From the NCBI GenBank assembly GCA_963827155.1, contig CAWGZV010000003.1, positions 124,001-188,000 on the forward strand: a stretch of DNA of 64,000 bases, written 5' to 3'. The stretch comes from UTCFX2 sp963827155. Lineage in GTDB: Bacteria > Chloroflexota > Anaerolineae > Anaerolineales > UBA4823. The notes beneath the pieces are model-generated. The model was not told the DNA's origin. It was given only the letters and a program-made list of their open reading frames with translations, and did no database searches. The translations under genes and the position numbers were made by a program. This document shows, one piece after another, positions 36,954 through 44,728 of this stretch (positions are counted from its first letter, which is position 1; each line of letters begins with the position of its first letter).

Positions 36954-38048
36954 CTACGGGGTTGCTGTTGGAAGCACGCTCGGCAGTAGGGTAGGGAGCG
37001 GCGTCGGGATTAATTCCTGAAGGGATGGGAGGCTTGAGCTGTTTGGTGTCGGGAGGGGCAGCAGGTAGGGGACGTCGGATGGGAGAAAGATAGACTGGAC
37101 GCCCGGGCTGAGCTTCTGTATAAAGGTATAGTTGAGGAGGGAGGGGTTATCTTTAAGCGCGCCAGCGATGAAATCAAGGGATTTCGCTTCTGCCTCTGCC
37201 TGGATCAGGCGGGCCTCGGCTTCGCCTTTTGCCTTGATCACAGAAGAGTTTGCCATTCCTTGGGCGACCTGGCGAGCCTGCTCGGCCTCCTGCTTGCGCT
37301 GCTCGACGACGAAGCGCGCTTGCTGGGCGAGCTGTTCGGCGATCTGCTTTTGCTCTACCGACGCGGCGTACTCAGGCGAGAAAGTGATGTTGCGCAGGAC
37401 GAAATCGACCAAAATCAATCCGTTGGCTGCCATTTTTTCGCCCATTTCATCGTTGATCAGCTTTTTCAGTTCGTTGCGTTTGGAGCTGTAGACTTCTTCT
37501 ATGCCAAACTGGGAGACCGTGTCGCGGATCACACCGCGGGCGAGCGGACGCACCAGGTCGTCAGAATAGCGATCCTGCCAATCGATGTGGAGCTGGATGA
37601 TCTGGGCTGGGTCGACCGAATAAATCACCGACGAATTGATCACGACTTCCTGCCCATCTGCTGTGCGGGCGGCGATCGAGTCGTCCCCCTGGACCTGTCC
37701 CTCGTTTGGAGCGATCGACATGGTGTAGGTCTGGCGCGAGATCGGGTAAACCCGGACGCTCTCCATAAAGGGGATGATCCAGTTCAAGCCAGGCTGCAAA
37801 GTATTTTCACGGTAACCTTTCGGGGCAATGGCGGAGATCACAACGCCGCGCTCCTCGGGCTGGATAAAGACCAGACCAGCGCTGATCGCGGTGAGGATCA
37901 CAGCCAGAACTGAAGTAACCAGGATGGTGATTGACAGCGAACGAACTTTATTGCCGCGCGAGGCTCGCACTATGGCGAGAACGATCATGCCGATGGTGAT
38001 TAGCCACAGCATAGAGACAAGGGCGTCAAGTAAGATGGTAATATTCAT
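36954..38048 (-). CDS. SPFH/band-7 (stomatin-prohibitin-like) membrane protein
   Basis: 364 residues. Two membrane helices (about residues 8-26 and 40-62) precede a band-7 domain: GVVISAIAPKGYRENTLQPG, then SVRVYPISRQTYTMSI. A long charged coiled-coil comes next (about residues 235-290, rich in E, Q, A and R). A Pro-rich tail ends the protein (SLPSLQELIPTPLPTLLPS), of the kind common in Chloroflexota exported or membrane proteins. Such proteins form ring-shaped scaffolds at the membrane and guide FtsH-type proteolysis or lipid domains. It lies upstream of selD on the same strand, 57 bp away. Confidence 0.88.
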   Translation of the reverse strand: MNITILLDALVSMLWLITIGMIVLAIVRASRGNKVRSLSITILVTSVLAVILTAISAGLVFIQPEERGVVISAIAPKGYRENTLQPGLNWIIPFMESVRVYPISRQTYTMSIAPNEGQVQGDDSIAARTADGQEVVINSSVIYSVDPAQIIQLHIDWQDRYSDDLVRPLARGVIRDTVSQFGIEEVYSSKRNELKKLINDEMGEKMAANGLILVDFVLRNITFSPEYAASVEQKQIAEQLAQQARFVVEQRKQEAEQARQVAQGMANSSVIKAKGEAEARLIQAEAEAKSLDFIAGALKDNPSLLNYTFIQKLSPGVQSIFLPSDVPYLLPLPTPNSSSLPSLQELIPTPLPTLLPSVLPTATP

Positions 38049-38168
38049 GGAGCAGTCTCCATTCGTTTGGTTAATAGCAAACTTCGGGAGGATTATAACC
38101 TGAAATAGGTGGGGGCTAAATCGCCGAGGAGAAATGGGAGTCAGGCAAAGGCATGAGGAAAGTTGCTT

Positions 38169-38652
38169 TTATCGCTCCAGCCAAAGGGTAACAGGACCAT
38201 CGTTTTCGATCTCGACGAGCATGTGAGCGCCAAATTCCCCCGTTTGAGTGGGAACCCCTTGTGCAGCCGAGCAAGGCGGCAAAACGCTCAACCAGCGGGC
38301 GGGCGTGCTCGGGAGGGGCGGCGTCCGTAAAAGACGGTCGGCGCCCTTTGCGCGTGTCGGCATAAAGCGTGAACTGTGAGACGACGACGGCTGCGCCGCC
38401 AATTTCCAGCAGCGACCGATTGATCTTGCCCTGCTCATCCTCGAAAATGCGGAGATTGGCGATTTTTTCGGTCAGGTAAGCGGCTGATTCTTCATGATCG
38501 GTAGGACCGATGCCAAGCAAGATCACCACGCCGCTGCCAATCTCTGCAGTGAGACAGCCGGCGATCTTAGGATCGCCGGATTGGTTTTCAGCAGTGTGGT
38601 CTGACACAACCCAGACTCGGGCGTGCGAGACGCGCTGCAGCACAACTCTCAC
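38169..38652 (-). CDS. dtd: D-aminoacyl-tRNA deacylase (one frameshift)
   Basis: About 160 residues if repaired. Dtd hydrolyses D-amino acids (and Gly) wrongly attached to tRNA. The catalytic SQFTLYADTRKGRRPSF motif is present. The conserved end, GVPTQTGEFGAHM then DGPVTLWLER, lies in the +1 frame. Removing one base, for example at the cc of 38267-38268, gives LLAAQGVPTQTG, the expected sequence. As given, the first frame runs to 38116 with a nonsense tail. The GTG start overlaps the trpS stop (GTGA), so translation is coupled to TrpRS. The pairing of a tRNA synthetase with a chirality editor is sensible. Confidence 0.85.
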
Positions 38653-39181
38653 GGCAGCTTAGGCATGGGTAGGCCAAGAGCTTCCCTGACCTCTTGCATG
38701 GTCTGGTGGGCGATCTGGCTGGCTCGCCGGCGGCCATCTTCGAGCACATCATAGACCTGGTCCGGTTTCTGGTCCAGCTCCTGGCGGCGGAACCGGTATG
38801 GGGCAAGATGCTCGTTGAGGTTTTTCGCAAAGATCTTCTTGCAGTCCACACATCCGATGCCTGCCCGCCGGCATTCGATATTAACCATTTCAATTTCCTC
38901 CGGCGCGGAGAAGATCTTGTGCATGCTGAATACGTTGCACACATCTGGATTGCCTGGATCTGTGCGCCGGATGCGGGCAGGGTCGGTGACCATCTGCATC
39001 ACGCGCTGGGTAGTCTCCTCAGGTGTTCCTGCCAGCTCGATATGGTTGTTCAGGCTCTTGCTCATCTTCTGCTGGCCGTCGATCCCGAGCACCTTTGGGA
39101 CTTCGGTAGCTTTCATCTGCGGTTCGATGAGCACGCTGGTGTTATAGCGGTAGTTGAACGAGCGCACGGTCTCGCGCGAAA
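38649..39181 (-). CDS. trpS: Tryptophanyl-tRNA synthetase, C-terminal part (frameshifted)
   Basis: Second part of TrpRS in the shifted frame: TVRSFNYRYNTSVLIEPQ, then the class-I KMSKS signature (DGQQKMSKSLNN) and the C-terminal helical domain with CVDCKKIFAKNLNEHLAPY. Genuine coding starts at about 39181. The stop overlaps dtd. The fragment lacks the HIGH-type motif and could not work alone. Confidence 0.9.
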
Positions 39182-39182
39182 T

Positions 39183-39655
39183 TCGAGATGGGGCTGCTGG
39201 TCGACGCCCACCGGCACCAGATCGGTTTTGTAGAGCACGATGTCCGAAGTCATAAGCACCGGATATCCCACCAGACCGTAGTTGACATTATGGGGCTGCT
39301 GGCGAGCCTTTTCCTTGAACGTGGGCAGATCGGTGAGCTTGCCCAACGGCGTGACCATCGATAAATAAGTGTGCAGCTCCATCACTTCGGGTACTTGAGA
39401 CTGGACAAAGAGGATCGTCTCGACGGGACGAATGCCGAGGGCGAGCCAATCGAGCGCCATTTCATAGGTATTCTGACGCAGTTCTGCAGTGGTATCTACG
39501 GTTGTCAGGGCGTGGACATCGACAATGCAGTAGACACAGTCGTATTCATCCTGCAGGGCTATGTAGTTCTTGATTGCGCCGAGGTAGTTGCCGAGGTGCT
39601 GGCGCCCAGTGGGGCGGGCGCCGGAGAACACGCGGCCTTTTTTGACAGGGTTCAT
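39183..39655 (-). CDS. trpS: Tryptophanyl-tRNA synthetase, N-terminal part (frameshifted)
   Basis: Class-I synthetase start with the HIGH-type motif P-T-G-R-Q-H-L-G-N and the Rossmann core (YCIVDVHALTT, TILFVQSQVPEV, YPVLMTSDIVLYKTDLVPVG). The frame is lost after VDQQPHLE. Adding one base to the tt at 39182-39183 restores HLEISRETVRSFNYRY and joins it to the C-terminal part, giving about 335 residues, normal for bacterial TrpRS. The start overlaps the stop of the SelW-like gene (ATGA). A Trp-specific T-box leader precedes that gene, so trpS is controlled by uncharged tRNA(Trp). Confidence 0.9.
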
Positions 39656-39904
39656 AAGCCCTCCTTCAAGAATTTTCCAATCAGCGCGGTCACTTCGCCA
39701 GGCTCGGCGTGACGGCCGGTTTTGAGCTTGGAATACAGCAGCTTGCCATTAACGCTGATCTCGTAGCGGCCTCCTTCGGAGGGGACGAGGGTAAGCGACT
39801 TCGATCTCAGGTTCATACTTTTCGAGCAGTTCAGCCGCCAGACTGGCGGCGCGGTTTGTGTAGTGTCAGACCGCACAGTAGACGACTTCGATTTTGACTT
39901 TCAT
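39652..39904 (-). CDS. SelW/Rdx-family selenoprotein (C-x-x-Sec), with in-frame UGA and one frameshift
   Basis: Starts at ATG 39904 after a strong GGAGGT. MKVKIEVVYCAV is followed by TGA (39866-39868) and then HYTNRAASLAAELLEKYEPE. This is the Rdx (SelW/SelT/SelH) family, thioredoxin-like proteins with a CxxC or CxxU redox motif; reading UGA as Sec gives C-A-V-Sec. The rest of the family, LTLVPSEGGRYEISVNGK and the LKTGRHAEPGEVTALIG end, lies in the +1 frame. Removing one base at tt 39800-39801 gives IESLTLVPSEGG and an 83-residue protein. A SECIS-like hairpin follows the UGA. The stop overlaps trpS, and a Trp T-box lies upstream. Likely role: thiol/selenol redox; partner unknown. Confidence 0.82.
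39834..39868 (-). promoter_or_regulatory. Putative bacterial SECIS element of the SelW-like gene
   Basis: The UGA (39866-39868) is followed after 15 nt by the hairpin GCCGCCA-GUC-UGGCGGC (39834-39850), a perfect 7-bp stem with a GUC loop. The distance and apex match the E. coli fdhF SECIS layout, and the loop is the same as in the selD candidate of this window. Confidence 0.75.
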
Positions 39905-39944
39905 GAGAACCTCCATAAATCTTGAAATTTGATGGTATTAAAGT

Positions 39945-40222
39945 AAAACCCCGCCGGTGATGCGACGGGGAGGGTGAGCCAGCTTCACACATTGAGGAGA
40001 TCGACCCGCTGCCGGCGAAAATCCGACGGAAAAGGATGAACCACCTGCCTGGGTAACGGGGGCAATTCCGGCGCGGGCTAGTTGGGAAATGATGCCTTTC
40101 GCCTTTGCAGCTCTGAGGGCCATTCGTCGCCGCTGCACAGACGGGGTTCTCATCGGCTCCCGATCTCTGGGCTGGCGCTGCGGCGCTTACTATTCCTCTT
40201 CACAGCTTTGATTGTCAGGTTG
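39945..40222 (-). promoter_or_regulatory. T-box leader, tryptophan specifier
   Basis: Reading the minus strand, the conserved T-box parts appear in order. AAUAGUAAG is the stem I AGUA region. CAGAGAUCGGGAGCCGAUGA then GAACCCCG form the distal stem I loops. GAAUGGCCC contains the specifier UGG (40120-40122), the Trp codon. CCGUUACC and GCAGGUGGUUC represent the antiterminator bulge with the UGGN that pairs with the tRNA acceptor end. A C/G-rich hairpin (ccccg/cgggg, 39949-39970) with UUUU ends it. A TATACT box at 40230-40235 can start the transcript near 40222. Uncharged tRNA(Trp) would prevent termination and allow expression of the SelW-like gene, trpS and dtd. A small open frame here (39938-40153) is not a gene. 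Confidence 0.85.
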
Positions 40223-40336
40223 TGGCGATAGTATATCACAGGAAGAGAGGAGAAGAGTTTGGGCTAATCATCAACCCACATGCAGAAGAAAATGATCATA
40301 ATGTATAAAGTGATGTATAATTTTGCTGGAGGCATA

Positions 40337-40576
40337 ATGGCAAGCCAACTGGTGCGCAAGCAATTTTATATCCAAAAAAAGCAGGATGTTCTTCTCAAAC
40401 GACTAGCTAAAGCACGCGGGATCAGCGAAGCGGAAATTATTCGCCAGGCTATAGAGCGAGAATACCAGGGCGATGTTTTGCAACCGAAAGGAGCGAATTC
40501 CTTGGAGGACTTCATCCAGTTAGCTTTAGCGAAACGTGAGGATCTTGGTATCAGCGAGCCTTATCGCTGGAATTGA
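40337..40576 (+). CDS. Ribbon-helix-helix antitoxin (VapB-type)
   Basis: About 79 residues from ATG 40337, placed after GGAGG; an ATG 57 bp upstream would overlap the promoter. The N-terminus SQLVRKQFYIQKKQDVLLKR then LAKARGISEAEIIRQAIE is a ribbon-helix-helix DNA-binding unit of the CopG/Arc kind. The C-terminal part (about 30 residues) should wrap the toxin. The promoter region holds two copies of a-tgtataa (about 40301-40321), which could serve both as -10 and as autorepression operator. The PIN toxin gene follows 60 bp downstream. Confidence 0.8.
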   Translation: MASQLVRKQFYIQKKQDVLLKRLAKARGISEAEIIRQAIEREYQGDVLQPKGANSLEDFIQLALAKREDLGISEPYRWN

Positions 40577-40636
40577 GATGATGTCTATTCGTCCAGGTCA
40601 TCTCATTGGGTAAAGGATCAGGAAGAGACTTAAATC

Positions 40637-41083
40637 ATGCCGGGAATTCTGATCGACACGAATGTGCTGATTTATGCCGTCGACCCAATGGATCGAGAAC
40701 GGCAGGATCACGCGATTCAGGTTCTTAGACTCCTCGATATAAATCGAGAGGGACGGTTATCTGTTCAAAACCTCGCAGAGTTTTATCATGTGACCACACA
40801 TTCTCGAAAGCCATTTTTCACCCGGCAGGAAGCACTGGTTCAAGTGGACCGGCTGATCCAGACTTTTCCGGTCTTCCAGCTCACGCAATTAATCGTATTA
40901 GAAGCTGGGCGAGGGGCTAGGGACTACATGATGGCATATTATGACGCTCAGATCTGGGCGTCAGCGAGGCTGAATGGCGTTATAACGGTTTTCAGCGAAG
41001 ATTTCACGCATGGTCAGGTGCTGGAAGGGGTGAGGTTTGTTAATCCGTTTGAAAGGGACTTTAAACTGATCGAATGGGAATAA
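40637..41083 (+). CDS. PIN domain ribonuclease toxin (VapC-type)
   Basis: 148 residues with the PIN-domain acidic residues: D in LIDTNVLIYA (residue 7 region), E in NLAEFYHV, D in YYDAQIWASA and D in FSEDFTHG. VapC toxins cut initiator tRNA or rRNA and are blocked by the upstream VapB. Length and order (antitoxin first) fit a type II toxin-antitoxin module. The start has no strong ribosome site, typical of coupled toxin genes, although 60 bp separate the genes. Confidence 0.87.
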   Translation: MPGILIDTNVLIYAVDPMDRERQDHAIQVLRLLDINREGRLSVQNLAEFYHVTTHSRKPFFTRQEALVQVDRLIQTFPVFQLTQLIVLEAGRGARDYMMAYYDAQIWASARLNGVITVFSEDFTHGQVLEGVRFVNPFERDFKLIEWE

Positions 41084-41227
41084 GAACCTTTTTTACCAGG
41101 TAATATTCCAGATCTGGGGTACTGAATTATTCCAAAATCATTCCAATAAAATTGACATTCAGAATATGCTAGAATTCTTGATTGAACCAGTTCCTAATGG
41201 AAACCGGGGACTGGAAGGAGCGTCAAG

Positions 41228-41563
41228 ATGGGCGGAATTGCGGATGTGAGGCCATCGCCGATTGCGGGGCAGTGGTATCCGGGCGATGAAAGACGGCTGC
41301 GAGAGTCGGTCGACCGGTATATCGAGCAGGCGAAGCTGCCTGAATTGGAGGGAGAGGTAACTGCAGTGGTTGCTCCGCATGCCGGTCACCTTTACTCAGG
41401 ACCTGTGGCGGGGTATGCCTTTGCAGCGCTGAAGGGGAGGGCACCGGAAGTTGTGGTGGTAGTCTCGCCGATGCACTACCCTTACTACGAGCCGTTGATC
41501 ACGAGCGCCCACGATGCATATGAGACCCCGCTGGGAAAGATCCCGGTGGACGCGGAGCTTTAA
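41228..41563 (+). CDS. MEMO-family protein (AmmeMemoRadiSam B), N-terminal part (frameshifted)
   Basis: MEMO-like dioxygenase-fold protein. IADVRPSPIAGQWYPGDERR is the start, and VVAPHAGHLYSGPVAGYAF carries the conserved His of the site. The frame stops at 41563 just after PVDAEL. Adding one G at 41557 gives DAEALRELEKRLLEQLGF and joins the second part. The ribosome site is ggaagg. Bacterial members usually sit with AMMECR1 and a radical-SAM gene; neither is here. Confidence 0.85.
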   Translation: MGGIADVRPSPIAGQWYPGDERRLRESVDRYIEQAKLPELEGEVTAVVAPHAGHLYSGPVAGYAFAALKGRAPEVVVVVSPMHYPYYEPLITSAHDAYETPLGKIPVDAEL

Positions 41564-42111
41564 GGGAGCTTGAAAAAAGATTGCTGGAGCAGCTAGGATT
41601 TGGACTGAAATGGGTCAGACATGATGAGGAACACTCGCTCGAGATCGAGCTGCCATTTCTGCAGCGGGCGCTTGTCAAGCCATTTTCACTCATCCCAATC
41701 ATGGTACGCGACCAAAGCCTGCGGACCGCCCGCGGGTTAGGGGAAGCATTAGCCTGGCTTATCCAGGAGAGTCCTGCACTTGAAGGCAAAGAGGTTATAT
41801 TGGTGGCAAGCACCGATCTCTCTCACTTTTTCCCGCAGAGGGCGGCAGAGATGCTGGACGCAGCGGTGCTGCATGCGGTAAGCGAATTCGACCCGGAAGG
41901 GGTGATCCGAGTCGAAGAGGAAGAGAAGGGGTTTGCTTGTGGACGGGGGGCGCTGGCGGCGGTCCTTTTCGCTGCGAAGGAGTTGGGAGCCGAGCGGGCG
42001 CAGGTGCTGAAGCATGCGACTTCAGGAGATGTGACTGGAGATTACAGCCGGGTGGTGGGCTATGGAGCGGCAGTGATCACCAGAGATACTGCAGGGCGAA
42101 AGAACGGATGA
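41557..42111 (+). CDS. MEMO-family protein, C-terminal part (frameshifted)
   Basis: Continuation of the MEMO gene in the shifted frame: HDEEHSLEIELPFLQRAL holds the conserved E-H-S-L-E motif. VASTDLSHFFPQRAAEMLD holds the S-T-D-L-S-H motif, and CGRGALAAVLFAAKEL is typical of the end. Full length is about 294 residues, normal. The stop overlaps the start of the CNNM transporter gene (ATGA), so the two are co-translated. Confidence 0.88.
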   Translation, partial: ALRELEKRLLEQLGFGLKWVRHDEEHSLEIELPFLQRALVKPFSLIPIMVRDQSLRTARGLGEALAWLIQESPALEGKEVILVASTDLSHFFPQRAAEMLDAAVLHAVSEFDPEGVIRVEEEEKGFACGRGALAAVLFAAKELGAERAQVLKHATSGDVTGDYSRVVGYGAAVITRDTAGRKNG

Positions 42112-43463
42112 TGGACAGTCAAAACTGGTTTGATTTATTAGGGCTTGCTACGATCGCGGTCTTTGTGCTTTCGAACGGTTTTTTTGTGGCAGCGGAATTT
42201 TCCCTGGTGAGCGTCAGACGGACGCGGATCGCAGAGCTGGCAGCCCGGGGCGAGGCGGGTGCGCAGGCGGTTCAGCAAGCGATCGAAAACCCTGACCGGG
42301 TGATCGCGGCGACCCAGCTTGGGATCACGCTATCCAGCCTGGCGCTCGGATGGGTAGGGGAACCGGCGCTGAGCCATTTTATCCAACCTGTGGTGGCGCT
42401 GGCACCAGAGGTCATTCAAACCGAGCTATCGCACAGTATTTCGGCTGTGATTGCATTTGCGCTGATCACTTTCCTGCATGTGGTGGTAGGTGAACTGATG
42501 CCGAAATCGATCGCGCTGCAGAACCCGGAGCGCACCTCAATGTTTGTGGCGAAGCCGACGCTGATGACTGAGCGGATCTTTAAACCTGCGATATGGGCGC
42601 TGAATGGGGCAGGGAACGTGCTGCTGAAGCTGATCCGGGTGCATCCGGCGAGCGGGCATGAGCTGGTGCATTCGGTGGCAGAGCTGAAGATGATCGTCTC
42701 GGCAAGCACCGATGGCGGCGTGGTTGAGGAAGATGAGCGCGAGATGCTGAACGCGGTCTTCGATTTCGGAGACCTGGTGGTGCGGCAGGTGATGGTTCCG
42801 CGGACCGAGGTGGTGGGGGTGGAGGCACGCACACCTCTTGAGGAAATCATCACTTTGGTGACCCAGTCGACATTCACCAAGTTCCCGGTGTTTGAAGAGA
42901 GTCTGGATCAGGTGATCGGGATCGTCCATGTGAGGGACTTGCTGACAGCGATGCAATCGCCGGACTGTAAAAACTGTACGGCGCGCGATTTCATCCGCGA
43001 ACCGCTCTATGTGCCAGAAACGATGTCAGTTAGCGGGCTGCTGAGCCTCTTCCGCGATAAACGCCAGCATATCGCGATTGTGATGGATGAATTCGGAGGG
43101 ACAGCCGGAGTGGCGACGCTTGAAGACCTTTTGGAGGAGATCGTTGGCGAGGTGAGCGACCTGTTTGATCGGGGGATGCCTGGCTTCCAGACCCTGCCGG
43201 ACGGATCGATCCTGGTCGATGGATTGACCCTGGTCGAGGATGTGAACGCCCAGCTGGGTCTAAACCTGAACGAGCCGTATTATGACACGATCGCAGGCTA
43301 TGTGATGGGAAGGTTGGGAAAGATCCCACGGCTGAATGATGTCATTGATGGAGAAGACGTGCGCTTCAAGGTGGTGGAGATGGATGGTTTGCGAGTAGCG
43401 CGGGTCTCGCTGATACTGCCGGGGGAGGCTGGTTCCGCAGCAAAACGGCAAATAGGTGAATAG
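42108..43463 (+). CDS. CNNM/CorC-type membrane protein with CBS domains
   Basis: About 452 residues from ATG 42108, which overlaps the MEMO stop. The N-terminal DUF21/CNNM membrane domain (about residues 1-190) starts WFDLLGLATIAVFVLSNGFF and includes AAEFSLVSVRRTRI and GELMPKSIALQNP. Two CBS domains follow (VMVPRTEVVGVEA and FIREPLYVPETMSVSGLL). The C-terminal CorC/HlyC domain (about residues 360-440) includes DGSILVDGLTLVEDVNAQL. These proteins move Mg2+ or Na+ out of the cell and are regulated by Mg-ATP through the CBS pair. Older databases call them haemolysins without good reason. Confidence 0.92.
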   Translation: MMDSQNWFDLLGLATIAVFVLSNGFFVAAEFSLVSVRRTRIAELAARGEAGAQAVQQAIENPDRVIAATQLGITLSSLALGWVGEPALSHFIQPVVALAPEVIQTELSHSISAVIAFALITFLHVVVGELMPKSIALQNPERTSMFVAKPTLMTERIFKPAIWALNGAGNVLLKLIRVHPASGHELVHSVAELKMIVSASTDGGVVEEDEREMLNAVFDFGDLVVRQVMVPRTEVVGVEARTPLEEIITLVTQSTFTKFPVFEESLDQVIGIVHVRDLLTAMQSPDCKNCTARDFIREPLYVPETMSVSGLLSLFRDKRQHIAIVMDEFGGTAGVATLEDLLEEIVGEVSDLFDRGMPGFQTLPDGSILVDGLTLVEDVNAQLGLNLNEPYYDTIAGYVMGRLGKIPRLNDVIDGEDVRFKVVEMDGLRVARVSLILPGEAGSAAKRQIGE

Positions 43464-43504
43464 ACGCTCCGGTAAGTTATTTTTCAACAGGTGGTCCTTA
43501 TAGG

Positions 43505-44728
43505 ATGACGAAATATCTGGAGATCGCGGTGAATGTCCCCCAGGTGTCGGGGGTATTTCATTATCATCTGCCGCCAGAGCTGGAAGGCGTGGTGAAAACA
43601 GGTCAACTGCTCCTGGTTCCGTTTGGACGGCAGACGGTTCAGGGCGTGGCATTGAATTTCGTTGACCAACCCGAAGTGGCCGAAACCAGGGCGGTCATCG
43701 AAGTCGTAGATCCAGATGTAGCCCTGACATCCCAACAGATCGCTCTGGCGCAGGCGATGAGCCGAGATTGGCTTGCACCCCTGGCAGCCTGTATCGGTGT
43801 GATGCTTCCACCTGGAGTGGAACAGCAAGCGGATTTGATCTATAAGGCGAAGGGGAGGCCGTCGGAGGATCTGACGAAGGCACAGGAGCGCCTGATGAAG
43901 CTGCTCTACCAGCGCGGACCGCTGCGCGGACAGCAAATAGACCGGGCGCTGCCGCGTATGAACTGGCGCAGCTCGGTCCGAACCCTGATCCGGAGAGGAT
44001 TGGTGGATTCAGAGGCGGCCGCGCCGGAGGTTAAAGTACACCCAAAATTTGTGCGAACGGTGAGGCTGACCAAACCGCTTGAAGTCGTGGATGGGAGACT
44101 TCCAGCGTTGGGTAAAGCTGGGACGGAGGCAGAACGTCGGCGGACAGCGATGGTGCAGTTCCTGGTGGAAGAGGGCGGTGAAGCAGAGGCTGCCTGGCTG
44201 TATGCGGCGAGTGGCGGTAATTTGAGCGATCTGCATGCGCTTGAGAAGCGCGGGATTGTGACATTTGGGGAGGTAGAAACCTGGCGAGACCCGCTTGTGC
44301 ATTCCGATTACCCTTTGTATGAGGCTCCCCCGCTGACAAAAGACCAGCAGACCGTTTGGGATGAGGTGGTGCAGAAAATTTCAGCAGGTGGGCATGGTGA
44401 GGGGGCGGTCATCTTGCTTCACGGTGTCACCGGTTCAGGTAAAACCGAGATATATCTTCGGGCGGTCAGCGAGACCTTGAGCCAGGGGAGGCAGGCGATC
44501 GTGCTGGTGCCGGAGATCGCGCTTACCCCACAAACCATCCAGCGTTTTGCAGGCCGGTTCCCGGGGCAAGTCGGTCTGGCTCATTCGGGGCTTTCGCAGG
44601 GAGAACGCTATGATACCTGGCGCAGGGCGCGGGAAAGGGGAGCTGAATTTGGTGGTTGGCCCGCGCAGCGCGCTCTTCACGCCGTTTTCCAGATTGGGTT
44701 TGATTGTGGTGGACGAATGCCACGATGA
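43505..44728 (+). CDS. priA: Primosomal protein N' (PriA helicase), N-terminal part (frameshifted)
   Basis: First half of the replication-restart helicase. The 3'-DNA-binding domain starts KYLEIAVNVPQVSGVFHYHL. A winged-helix region follows, then Walker A GVTGSGKTEIYLRA near residue 306 and motif Ia VLVPEIALTPQ. The frame is lost after YDTWRRARE. Removing one base in the run aaagggg (44634-44640) restores GELNLVVGPRSALF and joins the second half. The tail after 44640 in this frame is not real coding. Confidence 0.9.
   Translation: MTKYLEIAVNVPQVSGVFHYHLPPELEGVVKTGQLLLVPFGRQTVQGVALNFVDQPEVAETRAVIEVVDPDVALTSQQIALAQAMSRDWLAPLAACIGVMLPPGVEQQADLIYKAKGRPSEDLTKAQERLMKLLYQRGPLRGQQIDRALPRMNWRSSVRTLIRRGLVDSEAAAPEVKVHPKFVRTVRLTKPLEVVDGRLPALGKAGTEAERRRTAMVQFLVEEGGEAEAAWLYAASGGNLSDLHALEKRGIVTFGEVETWRDPLVHSDYPLYEAPPLTKDQQTVWDEVVQKISAGGHGEGAVILLHGVTGSGKTEIYLRAVSETLSQGRQAIVLVPEIALTPQTIQRFAGRFPGQVGLAHSGLSQGERYDTWRRARERGAEFGGWPAQRALHAVFQIGFDCGGRMPR

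Noticed and set aside
37260..37913. 217-codon plus-strand open frame opposite the band-7 gene
   Set aside because: Antisense shadow of the coiled-coil region; no homology.
39938..40153. A 71-codon minus-strand open frame upstream of the SelW-like gene
   Set aside because: It lies within the T-box leader, runs through the terminator hairpin and has no family resemblance.
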